Below, piece after piece: positions 1-8,542 of a stretch of DNA of 64,000 nt. The notes under the pieces were generated by a model. It was not told the DNA's origin. It saw only the letters and a program-made list of their open reading frames with translations, and did no database searches. Source of the DNA: Alphaproteobacteria bacterium (GTDB lineage: Bacteria; Pseudomonadota; Alphaproteobacteria; Rhizobiales; Beijerinckiaceae); assembly GCA_021325385.1 (NCBI GenBank), contig JAJPHH010000127.1, forward strand, positions 53,675 to 117,674, given 5' to 3'. How positions within the stretch are numbered: position 1 is the stretch's first letter; each line of letters begins with the position of its first letter. The position numbers and the translations under genes are program-made.

Positions 1-1
1 C

Positions 2-340
2 TTGGCCATTCTAGCCGTCGGGCTCGGCGCCATCGGGGCGTTGGGCGCCGGCAGCTTACGCTCCGGTCTCTCCTTCGAGAATCATTTCGCCGAGATCGAG
101 ACGGCGCGACGCATCCTGACGGGTCTGCCGAACCGCGACGCTCTGCGGAGCGGCGCGCAGACGGGCGTCATGGACGGCTACGATTGGCGGATCGAGGCCC
201 GACCCTACGCGCCGCCTTTCGTCGATCCGACTGCGCCCAACCGCTGGACGCCGCAGGTCCTTTCCCTGCGCGTGCTCTCTCCTGAGGGCTCTCTGATAGA
301 GATCGATACGGTGCGGTTGGGCAGGAGACGGCAAAATTGA
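2..340 (+). CDS. gspI: Type II secretion minor pseudopilin GspI (5' end outside window)
   Basis: The visible reading frame enters in the middle of a hydrophobic helix (LAILAVGLGAIGALGAG) and continues with a polar C-terminal domain of about 90 residues, as in GspI minor pseudopilins, which cap the periplasmic pseudopilus of the type II secretion system. The prepilin cleavage motif lies before the window start, so the gene is partial. Identity rests on position: the next genes are J, K, L and M in canonical order. Its TGA overlaps the TTG start of the next gene by 3 bases, suggesting translational coupling. Confidence 0.75.
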   Translation: MAILAVGLGAIGALGAGSLRSGLSFENHFAEIETARRILTGLPNRDALRSGAQTGVMDGYDWRIEARPYAPPFVDPTAPNRWTPQVLSLRVLSPEGSLIEIDTVRLGRRRQN

Positions 341-1077
341 GGAAGCCGCGGATCAGGGCGCGGCGCAGAGCCGGCGGTTTGGGCTTCACTCTCCTGGAAG
401 CGCTGCTTGGGGTCGCGCTTTCCGGCTTCGTCATTTACGCGCTCGCCATGATCGCCGGCCAATGGATCCCGAATTGGCGACGCAGCTTCGCCGAGGTGCA
501 GCGTACGGAAATGCTCAGTCTTGGGTTGGAGCGGATGACGGCGGATCTGGCCGCGGCTGAATTCGTGACGCCCAACGCGGCGGCGAAGGACGTGTGGTTC
601 GAGGGTCGCGGATTGTCGGTGACGTTTGTGCGCTCGGCGCTTGGGCCGAACGCCGCCAGCCGACTTGAAGTCATTCGCTTGGCCGAAACCGCCGACGAGC
701 GCGGCTTCGCGCTCGTTCGCAGCCGGGCGCCGTTCGCGCCCTTGGGGCCGGGGCGGAGCCTTTCGGCCGTGAATTTCTCCGATTCCGTCGTGCTTGTCCG
801 CGCCCCGTTCCGCGTTTCTTTTGCTTATGCTGGGCCGGATCGGGTTTGGCGTGACGCGTGGGTCGCGAACCCGCGATTGCCGACGGCTGTCCGCATCACC
901 ATTCGAGACGCCGCCAGCGAGCAAGTGCTGGCGGCCTCCACGGCGACGCTGCTGCGCGTCGATGTCCCGCCCGAATGCGCGCTCGACAAGTCGCCCAGCC
1001 GCTGCGCGGAAGGTCTCAATTCGCCTGCCCCGGCGCCCCAGCCGGCGCGCCAGCCGTCTGCGGAGCAAACGCTGTGA
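337..1077 (+). CDS. gspJ: Type II secretion minor pseudopilin GspJ
   Basis: A 246-residue protein with an arginine-rich leader and a class III prepilin signal, GLGFTLLEALLG at about residues 14-25, then a hydrophobic helix (VALSGFVIYALAMIAG). The Gly before Phe is the prepilin peptidase cleavage site, and Glu at +5 is present. This fits GspJ, part of the I-J-K tip complex of the pseudopilus. The start is TTG, embedded in the stop of gspI; no better start lies between the stop and the prepilin motif. The C-terminus is proline-rich (PAPAPQPARQPS). Its stop overlaps the GTG of gspK. Confidence 0.88.
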   Translation: MRKPRIRARRRAGGLGFTLLEALLGVALSGFVIYALAMIAGQWIPNWRRSFAEVQRTEMLSLGLERMTADLAAAEFVTPNAAAKDVWFEGRGLSVTFVRSALGPNAASRLEVIRLAETADERGFALVRSRAPFAPLGPGRSLSAVNFSDSVVLVRAPFRVSFAYAGPDRVWRDAWVANPRLPTAVRITIRDAASEQVLAASTATLLRVDVPPECALDKSPSRCAEGLNSPAPAPQPARQPSAEQTL

Positions 1078-1988
1078 CCGGGGCGCGGCCCCTGAAGCGC
1101 AGGGCGGGGCGGCGGCGGGAGTCCGGGTTCATACTCGTCGCCGTTTTGTGGATGATTGTCGCGCTCGCGCTTCTTTCGTCCGTCTACTCGCATTTCGTCT
1201 CGACGGCGCTCGCAAGCTCGCACATTCCGGATGAGCGCGTCCAAGCAGAAGAGGCGATCCGCTCGGCGATCGAACTTGCCGCCTACCAATTGCTGTCGGC
1301 GCCACGCGACGACCGGCCGACCAACGGCGTTTTCACCGTTCAGCTGGGAAAAGTCGGCATTGCAGCGCAATACAGATCGGAAGGGGCAAGGATCGACCTT
1401 AACGCGGCCCCCAAAGAGCTGCTGACCGGCCTTTTCATCTCGGTCGGCGTCAACGACGCGGCCGCCGCGAACTATGCCGACCGTATCATCGGCTGGCGGA
1501 AAAAAGCGGAGCCGGAAGGCGTCAACGAGGAGGCCTCGCTCTACAAGACCGCCGGACTGCCCTATCCGCCGCGACAGGGCCCTTTCGTCGATCCGCTCGA
1601 ATTGTCGCTTGTGCTCGGCATTCCGCCTTTTATTGTCGACAAGGTGCTGCCTTTCGTCACGATCTACAACGGCAAGCGCGAGGTGGACGTCCTCAACGCC
1701 GACCCCGAAATTCTTTCCGCACTGCCGGGCATGACGCCGGCTGCTCTCGGCGCGGCGCTGGCGCAGCGCGCGCGCTTTCCGGACGACAAACAGGCGCTGA
1801 TCGCCACATTGGGCCCGGCCGGCGGATTTGCGACGACGGAGGGAAGAAACGCGTACCGCGCCTTGGTGAGCGTCGCGCTCGATCGAAAGCGTCACGTTCA
1901 CGCCGATGTGGTTTTTCTTTTGCTCGATGAAGGAGACGACCCGTATCGGATTTTGAATTGGCGCGACGATTTCGATCAACCTCTTTGA
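1074..1988 (+). CDS. gspK: Type II secretion minor pseudopilin GspK
   Basis: 304 residues starting at a GTG that overlaps the gspJ stop (GTGA). A basic leader precedes ESGFILVAVLWMIVALALLS at about residues 17-36, the GspK variant of the prepilin signal and transmembrane helix. The long soluble domain (ARIDLNAAPKELLTGLF, later DVLNADPEILSALPGMTP) has the helix-hairpin-like segments typical of GspK, which crowns the pseudopilus with I and J. An ATG farther upstream in the same frame (858) would run through gspJ and is rejected. Confidence 0.9.
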   Translation: MTGARPLKRRAGRRRESGFILVAVLWMIVALALLSSVYSHFVSTALASSHIPDERVQAEEAIRSAIELAAYQLLSAPRDDRPTNGVFTVQLGKVGIAAQYRSEGARIDLNAAPKELLTGLFISVGVNDAAAANYADRIIGWRKKAEPEGVNEEASLYKTAGLPYPPRQGPFVDPLELSLVLGIPPFIVDKVLPFVTIYNGKREVDVLNADPEILSALPGMTPAALGAALAQRARFPDDKQALIATLGPAGGFATTEGRNAYRALVSVALDRKRHVHADVVFLLLDEGDDPYRILNWRDDFDQPL

Positions 1989-2013
1989 GAGCTGGCGCGA
2001 ACCGGATGATGTT

Positions 2014-3093
2014 GTGATCAATCTTCGCCAAATCGCCGCTTGGGCCTCACGCGTTCTCGACGACGCGGCGTCTTTTTTCGTTCGAATCGGCGATATTTTC
2101 CGCTCGACGCAGAAAGTCAGGCTGGTCGAACAGCCTGACGGGGCGTTCCTTCTCGAACAGAGCGGAAAGCGCGCCAAGTCAGGCCCGGTCGGCCCTGCTT
2201 TGCGCATCGCCGACGGAAAATTGGCCGAACCTATCCCGGCGAAAACGCGCACGATGCTCGCTGGCAGTCATCTCGAAATCACATTGCAGGCTTCCCGCTT
2301 CATATTTCGGCCGCTCGAACTGCCGCGCCGCGCGTCGGAATTCCTCGAAGGGATCGTCCGGGCCCAGATCGATCGGCTGACGCCGTGGAAACCGGCCGAA
2401 GCGGTATTTGGCTGGAGCGAACCGGTCCTTGCGGGCGCCGACCGCCTAGAAGTGACGGTCGCGGCCACGGCCCAGGAAGCGCTTCAGCCAGTCGTCCAGG
2501 CGTTCACGGCGCTCCAAGCCGACTCGATTCAGCTCGCCACGCTCGCCGAAAGGGGGAGCGCGCCGGCCGCCCCCATTCGGGTCATGGCCACGGCCGCGGG
2601 AGGGGCTCTCAGGGCGAGGCGGGTCAGACGTTGGCTGATCGCGATTCTCGCAACGGCCGGGCTCGCCTTCGTGGCCGCCGTCGTCGCTTCCGTGGTGGTC
2701 GGCGGCCAACTCGAGGGGGAAAAGCAGGACCTCGCCCGCCGGATCGCCGACCGCAAGGCGGCGATGCTGAGCGGACGCGGATCTGCCGCCGATCAGGCTT
2801 TGCAGCGGCTGGCGGAAAAGAAGCATGCGACTCCTTCCGCCGTGATAGTCCTCGAGGCGCTTTCGCAAACCCTGCCCGACGACACTTATTTGACTGAACT
2901 TCACATCGAACACGGCCAATTGCAGATCGCCGGGTTGACGCGGGACGCGCCGGCCCTGATCCGGCTCATTGAACAATCTCAGCATTTTTCGCGCGCGACG
3001 TTCTTCGCGCCGACCACCAGAATGGCGAACGAAAACGGCGACCGTTTCCACATCCAGGCTCAAATCGAGCCGGTTTTCCCGACCCAACCATGA
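2014..3093 (+). CDS. gspL: Type II secretion inner-membrane protein GspL (PilN-like)
   Basis: 359 residues, GTG start; the nearby ATGs at 2006 and 2009 run straight into a stop. The N-terminal half is an actin-like cytoplasmic domain of GspL/PilM type (LELPRRASEFLEGIVRAQID; LTPWKPAEAVFGW). One transmembrane helix near residues 208-230 (LIAILATAGLAFVAAVVASVVV) is followed by a periplasmic PilN-like domain with coiled-coil character and the family segment LSQTLPDDTYLTELHIEHGQ. GspL links the GspE ATPase to the inner-membrane platform and pairs with GspM, the next gene, which it overlaps by 4 bases (ATGA). Confidence 0.85.
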   Translation: MINLRQIAAWASRVLDDAASFFVRIGDIFRSTQKVRLVEQPDGAFLLEQSGKRAKSGPVGPALRIADGKLAEPIPAKTRTMLAGSHLEITLQASRFIFRPLELPRRASEFLEGIVRAQIDRLTPWKPAEAVFGWSEPVLAGADRLEVTVAATAQEALQPVVQAFTALQADSIQLATLAERGSAPAAPIRVMATAAGGALRARRVRRWLIAILATAGLAFVAAVVASVVVGGQLEGEKQDLARRIADRKAAMLSGRGSAADQALQRLAEKKHATPSAVIVLEALSQTLPDDTYLTELHIEHGQLQIAGLTRDAPALIRLIEQSQHFSRATFFAPTTRMANENGDRFHIQAQIEPVFPTQP

Positions 3094-3647
3094 CCCTGAC
3101 CTCCATCTTCAAAGCCGGGCCGGGGCGAAAGCAAGCGCTCGCCGCCTTGATCTACGCCGGTTCTTTGGCGGCGCTGGCGCTCGCGATCCTTTGGGTCTTG
3201 TCCGGGCTCGCCGAGCAGGCGGCCTCGGTGTCGGCCCAAGAGAGCTTCCTCGACCAGATCGACAATCATAAATCGAAAGCCGGCGCCGGGGCGTCCGGCG
3301 ACGCAAACGCCATGGGTTCGCCGTTTCTCGATGGCGAGACCATCACCGTCGCCGGCGCCTCGCTCCAGCAGCGGGTCGACGCAGCCGTGAAGACCGCGGG
3401 CGGCAATGTCCTGTCTTCCCAAATCGAACTGGATGGGCCACAATCCAAAGACGGTTTCGTGAGACTGACCGCCAACTTTGAAATTTCTCAGCCGGCGCTT
3501 CAGCAGGTTCTCTACGATCTCGAGGCTGGAATGCCGTTCCTTTTCGTCGACGCGCTGACGGTGCAAACGCCCCAGGCGGTTGGGGAGAAAGATGCGCGTA
3601 TGCGCGTCTTGATTGGGGTGTCGGGCCAATGGCTGGCCAAGAAATGA
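3090..3647 (+). CDS. gspM: Type II secretion protein GspM (type b)
   Basis: 185 residues: a short cytoplasmic stretch, one transmembrane helix (about residues 18-40, AALIYAGSLAALALAILWVL), and a periplasmic domain ending in the PilO/GspM-like fold (VDAAVKTAGGNVLSSQIELD; QVLYDLEAGMPFLFVDALTV). It resembles the shorter GspM found in alphaproteobacterial systems and should dimerise with GspL. Starts in the ATGA overlap with gspL and ends in another ATGA overlap with the next gene, so the block is one operon. Confidence 0.8.
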   Translation: MTLTSIFKAGPGRKQALAALIYAGSLAALALAILWVLSGLAEQAASVSAQESFLDQIDNHKSKAGAGASGDANAMGSPFLDGETITVAGASLQQRVDAAVKTAGGNVLSSQIELDGPQSKDGFVRLTANFEISQPALQQVLYDLEAGMPFLFVDALTVQTPQAVGEKDARMRVLIGVSGQWLAKK

Positions 3648-4249
3648 AGACGGCGAAAATATTCTGCTGCGCTGTCCTGTTGGCCGCGTCGCAGAGCGCG
3701 GCAAGAGAAGTCGAGCGGCTCGACCCGCGGCCGCCGGCGCTGGAGGGCGTCGCGCCGGCTGAGGCCCCGGCGCCGCGGGCCGCCCTGCCAAGCGCTGGCC
3801 AGGCGAAGCCGGGCAGCGCCGCCAATCCGCTCTGGGCTATTCCCTTGCGGACCCTTTCGGCGACCCGAGATCGCCCCCTCTTTTCTCCATCTCGCCGCCC
3901 GCCGGCCCCGGTGATCGTCGCGGCGCCTGCGCCCCCGCCCAAGCCGATGCCCGTGGCCCTGAAGCCCGCCCCGCCGGAAGAGCCGCCGTTCCTGCTGCTC
4001 GGCACGATCGTCAGCGATAATCAGAAATTCGCCTTCCTTTTCAATACGAGCACGAAATTGGTCAAACGTCTGAAGGAGGGCGAGCAAGAGGCGGGCTGGC
4101 GCGTGATCGCGATCGATTTTCGATCCAGCGTCGTCGAGAAGGACGAGCGGGCGGTGACCTTGGGTTTGCCAAAGCCAAACGACGCCAAACCAGCCGGATC
4201 CGCAGGCTTCGGGCCGAGAGTCGTGGCGCCTTCGCCCGACAATCTCTGA
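3644..4249 (+). CDS. Periplasmic type II secretion component, GspC/GspN-like
   Basis: 201 residues from the ATG overlapping the gspM stop; an in-frame ATG 15 bases upstream is possible. The N-terminus is a signal sequence (KIFCCAVLLAASQSAA). A proline/alanine-rich linker follows, then PLWAIPLRTLSATRDRPLFS, the kind of segment that opens the homology region of GspC and GspN proteins, and a small beta-rich domain (PPFLLLGTIVSDNQKFAFLF ... LKEGEQEAGWRVIAIDFRSS) resembling the GspC HR domain, which contacts the secretin. No GspC-type transmembrane anchor beyond the signal is obvious. Role inferred from sequence pattern and last position in the gsp operon. Confidence 0.6.
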   Translation: MKTAKIFCCAVLLAASQSAAREVERLDPRPPALEGVAPAEAPAPRAALPSAGQAKPGSAANPLWAIPLRTLSATRDRPLFSPSRRPPAPVIVAAPAPPPKPMPVALKPAPPEEPPFLLLGTIVSDNQKFAFLFNTSTKLVKRLKEGEQEAGWRVIAIDFRSSVVEKDERAVTLGLPKPNDAKPAGSAGFGPRVVAPSPDNL

Positions 4250-4495
4250 TGAGAGCGTCGCCAAGACATCGGTGACGCGTTGAATGACCGCGCCGGCTGG
4301 CTGCGGATTGCTCCCGGCGCTCAGCCGTTATAGGACATGATGCGGATTCGTCCAGGTTTGCCGATATTCTATAGTTGCAAATTGCCGCCAAACTCGCGTG
4401 CTTTGCTTCTGACCGGTTGAAGGCAAATTCAATCATCGGGTTGAAGTTCGATCCATCAGAGGTCCGAGAACGCTGTTTTCGCAACCTGGGGAACA
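4250..4495. other. Intergenic, end of gsp operon to manC-type gene
   Basis: No convincing reading frame. The right half is less GC-rich than its surroundings and carries TATAGT (about 4369-4374), a possible -10 element for the sugar nucleotide gene; no good -35 is visible at the right distance. No clear rho-independent terminator was seen for the gsp operon. Confidence 0.3.
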
Positions 4496-5905
4496 ATGAA
4501 GATCATCCCGGTCATCATGTGCGGCGGCTCCGGCACGCGGGTTTGGCCCGAGTCCCGCGAGAGCCTGCCCAAACAATTCATTCCGCTCGTCGGCGAGACT
4601 TCGACCTTTCAGTCGATCGTCAAAATGTTGGCCGATCGAACGACCTTTGACGAGCCGATCATCATCACGAATATCGACTATCGTTTTCGCGTCGCCGAGC
4701 AGCTTCAGGAGATTGGCGCGACAGGCATGATCGTGCTCGAGCCGATCCGGCGGGACAGCGGACCGGCGGTGGCGACCGCCGCGATCCTTGCCGCCAAAGC
4801 GGCGCCCGACGCGGTGGTGGCGGTTCTCGCCGCCGATCACGTATTCGGCGACGGAAAAGCGTTCATGGAGCTCTGCCGCGAAGCCGGCGAGTCGGCAAAG
4901 AAGGGCGCCATCGTCACCTTCGGCGTCAAGCCCGATCACGCCGCGACAGGTTATGGCTATATCCGCCCGGGCGAGCTGCGCGACGAAACTGGGGTGCGCA
5001 AGGTCGCCGCCTTCGTCGAGAAGCCGGACTCAGCCACAGCGGCGCGCTTTGTCGAGGAAGGCTATCTGTGGAATTCCGGCAACTTCGTCTTTCGCGCCGA
5101 CATCATGTTGGAGGAGCTCAAACGATTCGAGCCGGATATGGCGAGCGCAGCCGAAGAAGGGGTCGCCAAAGCGCGTAAAGATCTCGATTTCCTCGTGCTC
5201 GACGGCGAGAGCTTCGCAAAGGCCCCGAAGAAGTCGATCGATTACGCGGTGATGGAGCGCACCGACAAGGCGGCGGTGATTACGGCGAATGTCGGCTGGT
5301 CCGATGTCGGCGTCTGGTCGACAGTCTGGCGCTTGAGCGAGCGCGATGAAAGCGGCAACAGCTTGCGCGGCGACGCCGTTGCGATCGATTCTCGGAACGT
5401 TCTCGTGCGCTCGAACGGCCATTTGGCCGCGGTGGTCGGCCTTAGCGACGTGATCGTCGTGGCGACCGAGGACGCCGTGTTGGTCGCCAACCAGAGTCAC
5501 GCAGACAAAGTCAAGCAGCTCGTCGACCAGCTCAAGGCGCGCAATCGTCGTGAGGCGACGGAGCATAAGCGCTGCTATCGCCCCTGGGGTTATTACCAGA
5601 GCGTCGATATGGGCGCGCGCTATCAGGTCAAAAGGATCGTGGTCAAGCCGGGCGGGCGACTGTCCTTGCAAAAGCACTTCCATCGCGCCGAGCACTGGAT
5701 CGTGGTGCGCGGCACGGCCGAAGTCACGCGCAACGGCGAGATCCATTACGTGCACGAAAACGAATCCATTTATCTGCCGATTGGCTGCGAGCACCGCATG
5801 GCCAATCCCGGCAAGATTCCGCTCGAGCTGATCGAGGTTCAAACCGGCAGCTATCTCGGCGAAGACGACATCGTCAGAATCGAGGACGTCTACAACAGAG
5901 CGTGA
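4496..5905 (+). CDS. manC: Mannose-1-phosphate guanylyltransferase / mannose-6-phosphate isomerase
   Basis: 469 residues, the usual size of the bifunctional type II phosphomannose isomerase/GDP-mannose pyrophosphorylase. The N-terminal nucleotidyltransferase has the signature CGGSGTRVWPESRESLPKQF (about residues 9-28), followed by VFGDGKAF and VEKPDSATAARFVEEGYLWN. The C-terminal cupin isomerase domain (from about residue 355) has RPWGYYQSVD, VKPGGRLSLQKHFHRAEHWI and VHENESIYLPIGCEHRMANP with the metal-binding histidines. The product GDP-mannose feeds exopolysaccharide or O-antigen synthesis; the phosphomannomutase two genes downstream supplies mannose-1-phosphate. Confidence 0.93.
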   Translation: MKIIPVIMCGGSGTRVWPESRESLPKQFIPLVGETSTFQSIVKMLADRTTFDEPIIITNIDYRFRVAEQLQEIGATGMIVLEPIRRDSGPAVATAAILAAKAAPDAVVAVLAADHVFGDGKAFMELCREAGESAKKGAIVTFGVKPDHAATGYGYIRPGELRDETGVRKVAAFVEKPDSATAARFVEEGYLWNSGNFVFRADIMLEELKRFEPDMASAAEEGVAKARKDLDFLVLDGESFAKAPKKSIDYAVMERTDKAAVITANVGWSDVGVWSTVWRLSERDESGNSLRGDAVAIDSRNVLVRSNGHLAAVVGLSDVIVVATEDAVLVANQSHADKVKQLVDQLKARNRREATEHKRCYRPWGYYQSVDMGARYQVKRIVVKPGGRLSLQKHFHRAEHWIVVRGTAEVTRNGEIHYVHENESIYLPIGCEHRMANPGKIPLELIEVQTGSYLGEDDIVRIEDVYNRA

Positions 5906-5956
5906 CGACCGTTTGCGCGTGCATTTTTCTGCTCGCGTGAAAGTCTGGGGGGAAGT

Positions 5957-6796
5957 TTGCGTAAATGCGTTTTCACGACGTTGATTGGCGGGTATGAGCG
6001 CCTCAACGAGCAACCCGTCGCATCGAGCTCCAATATCCCGTTTATCTGCCTGACGGACGATCCCAGCCTCGTTAGCGGCACTTGGCAAATTCGTCGCGTC
6101 GCGACGACCTTCGAGTTCGACGCCGTAAGGAGCCAGAGAGAGATCAAGCTGCGCCCCCATCGCTATCTCGATGATTACGACGCGTCTCTTTACATCGATA
6201 ACAGCGTGCTTCTGAATGCGCCGCCCGAGCTCGTCTTTGAACACTATTTTGTCGAGAACGAGTTCTGTTTGCCGGAGCATAGTTTCAGAGACTCGGTGAC
6301 CGACGAATTTTTAGCGGTGTCGGACGCCCAGCTCGACGATCAGACCAGGCTGTTCGAGCAGCTCAATCACTATGCGCTCGAGTGTCCCGAAGCCTTGGAA
6401 GAGCGGCCTTATTGGACGGCAATTCTATTGCGCAATCACCGGAACGCGGCGGTGCGCGAGGCGCTTGATCTCTGGGCCGCCCATGTCCATAGGTATTCCC
6501 GTCGCGATCAGTTATCGGCGAACGTCGCGTTCCGGCGGGCAAACTACCGGCCCAACGCCTTCAAAATCGACAACCACCGTTCGTGGTTCCACTCATGGCC
6601 GCACACCGAAGGTCGCGACCGTGACAATGGAATACGACGCCTATCCTATTCTCTCACGCCGCTGGTCGGCCGGCTCCGACAAATGGAGCAAGATTTGAGC
6701 CGCCAAAAAGCCGCCTTCGAGCGCCGCCTCGCCGAACTCGAGCAATTGTACGAGAAAGTATTGTCGGAGAAAAATCAACCAGAACGCACTGAATGA
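5957..6796 (+). CDS. DUF616-type glycosyltransferase-like protein
   Basis: 279 residues, TTG start behind a strong GGGGGGAAG ribosome binding site. The opening CVFTTLIGGYERLNEQP, the FICLTDDP segment, and KLRPHRYLDDYDASLYIDNS match the DUF616 (TOD1/MUCI70-like) family, thought to act as GT-A-type glycosyltransferases; DNS is the likely equivalent of the DXD motif. The tail is a coiled coil (about residues 235-275, RQMEQDLSRQKAAFERRLAE). No signal peptide. Lying between the GDP-mannose enzymes, it is a candidate transferase for surface polysaccharide. Family assignment is from motif memory; acceptor and donor unknown. Confidence 0.6.
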   Translation: MRKCVFTTLIGGYERLNEQPVASSSNIPFICLTDDPSLVSGTWQIRRVATTFEFDAVRSQREIKLRPHRYLDDYDASLYIDNSVLLNAPPELVFEHYFVENEFCLPEHSFRDSVTDEFLAVSDAQLDDQTRLFEQLNHYALECPEALEERPYWTAILLRNHRNAAVREALDLWAAHVHRYSRRDQLSANVAFRRANYRPNAFKIDNHRSWFHSWPHTEGRDRDNGIRRLSYSLTPLVGRLRQMEQDLSRQKAAFERRLAELEQLYEKVLSEKNQPERTE

Positions 6797-6854
6797 TTTC
6801 GAAATTGCACTCGCCACATAACGCGTGAGCCTCAGCTAAAGCCCCGATGGATCA

Positions 6855-8354
6855 ATGTACCCAATCCCGCAATCGGAACTCTCGGCGAATAGCTACGATT
6901 ACGAATCGCGTCCCTTGGTGAAGCCGACCGGCTTTCGCGAATATGACGCACGGTGGCTGTTCGAGAAGGAAATCAATCTCATGGGCGTGCAGGCGCTGGG
7001 CCTCGGCCTCGGCGCGCTGCTCCGCGAGATCGGCGTCGCGCCCGAAATCGTGACCGGTCACGATTTCCGCGCCTATTCTTCTTCGATCAAATACGCCCTT
7101 ATCTCGGGGCTTATGGCCGCCGGCGTGCGGGTCCACGACATCGGCCTTGCGCTGACGCCGATGGCTTATTTCGCGCAGTTCGATCTCGACGTTCCGGCTG
7201 TCGCGATGGTCACCGCCTCTCATAACGACAATGGCTGGACCGGCGTGAAAATGGGGGCCAAGCGGCCGGTCACGTTCGGGCCCGAAGAAATGGGCCGCCT
7301 AAAGGATATCGTCATTGGCGGCAAGTTTCGCTATGCGGAAGGCGGCGCCTATCGCTTTGTCGGGAATTTCCCGGCGCGCTACATCGCTGACCTGACCGCT
7401 CGGCCGAAGCTCAAGCGCAAGATCAAGGCGGTCGCGGCCTGCGGCAACGGCACGGCCGGCGCTTTCGCGCCTCGAATTTTGAACGCGCTCGGCGTCGATG
7501 TCGTACCCTTGGATACGAACCTCGATCATACGTTCCCGCGCTATAATCCCAATCCTGAAGATCTTCACATGCTGCACGCGATGGCCGACGCCGTGCGCCA
7601 ATCCGGCGCCGATCTCGCGCTCGGCTTTGACGGCGACGGCGACCGATGCGGCGTGGTCGACAACGAGGGCGTGGAAATCTTCGCCGACAAGATCGGCGTG
7701 ATGCTGGCGCGGGATTTGTCCGCCCTGCATAGGGGCGCGACTTTCGTCGTCGACGTCAAATCGACCGGGCTGTTCGCCACCGATCCGGTTTTGATCGCCA
7801 ACCACGCCAAGGCCGATTACTGGAAGACCGGCCATTCGCATATCAAGCGGCGCGTCAGCGAACTCAACGCTTTAGCTGGCTTCGAGAAATCCGGCCATTT
7901 CTTCTTCAACCGGCCGATCGGCCGCGGCTATGACGACGGCCTGGTCACGGCGATTGCGATTCTCGATATGCTCGACCGCAACCCGGAAAAGTCGATGGCC
8001 GACCTCTACCGCGACCTGCCGCGCACCTTCGGCTCGCCGACCATGTCGCCTTATTGCGCCGACGAGGTGAAATACGCGGTGGTCGATAAAACGACGAGCC
8101 GGATCCAGGCGATGCGCGATCGAGGCGAAAAGCTGGCCGGCCAAAATATCCGCGATATCGTAACGGTTAACGGCGTCCGCGTGACGGTCGAAGACGGCAC
8201 ATGGGGCCTGGTGCGCGCCTCATCAAATAAGCCCGAACTCGTCGTTGTGGTCGAAAGCCCCGCGTCTGAAGCGCGCCTCCGCGACATGTTCAAGGCGATC
8301 GACGGCGTGTTGCGCGAGAACCCCGAAGTTGGCCAGTATAATCAAACGATCTAA
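6855..8354 (+). CDS. Phosphomannomutase/phosphoglucomutase
   Basis: 499 residues, alpha-D-phosphohexomutase superfamily. Visible motifs are the substrate entry loop GFREYDARWLF, the phosphoserine loop MVTASHNDNGW (Ser about 122), the Mg-binding DGDGDR (about 259-263), and the sugar-binding loop FEKSGHFFFN, where the usual GEXSG is replaced by FEKSG. The C-terminal domain ends with VRASSNKPELVVVVES. It interconverts mannose-6-P and mannose-1-P (and probably the glucose forms) for the neighbouring GDP-mannose pyrophosphorylase. Separated from the DUF616 gene by 58 bases; probably co-transcribed. Confidence 0.9.
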   Translation: MYPIPQSELSANSYDYESRPLVKPTGFREYDARWLFEKEINLMGVQALGLGLGALLREIGVAPEIVTGHDFRAYSSSIKYALISGLMAAGVRVHDIGLALTPMAYFAQFDLDVPAVAMVTASHNDNGWTGVKMGAKRPVTFGPEEMGRLKDIVIGGKFRYAEGGAYRFVGNFPARYIADLTARPKLKRKIKAVAACGNGTAGAFAPRILNALGVDVVPLDTNLDHTFPRYNPNPEDLHMLHAMADAVRQSGADLALGFDGDGDRCGVVDNEGVEIFADKIGVMLARDLSALHRGATFVVDVKSTGLFATDPVLIANHAKADYWKTGHSHIKRRVSELNALAGFEKSGHFFFNRPIGRGYDDGLVTAIAILDMLDRNPEKSMADLYRDLPRTFGSPTMSPYCADEVKYAVVDKTTSRIQAMRDRGEKLAGQNIRDIVTVNGVRVTVEDGTWGLVRASSNKPELVVVVESPASEARLRDMFKAIDGVLRENPEVGQYNQTI

Positions 8355-8542
8355 GGAAGCCGGTTTTTGCGCGGTTCGGGCTCCAGACCCTTGGCGGGAG
8401 AAGCCGTCGCTCACGCTTGATTCGCGATAAAACAGGAAGTAAATATTTCGGTACATTACACTTTTTCAGTCTTCGCGAGTTTTTGCGGGAGGGGCGGCGC
8501 CGCTTTTCCGGAAACCCCCTGGATTGATGGCGCGTAGATCAC

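Noticed and set aside
858..1073. Upstream extension of gspK
   Set aside because: Lies wholly inside gspJ in another frame; GTG at 1074 in the stop overlap explains the start.
205..2252. Long minus-strand frames opposite gspJ/gspK
   Set aside because: Arginine-rich, low-complexity shadows of GC-rich coding sequence; the plus strand has clear secretion motifs.
5030..6280. 416-codon minus-strand frame
   Set aside because: Mirror of the manC-type gene and the DUF616 gene; no motifs or ribosome binding site.
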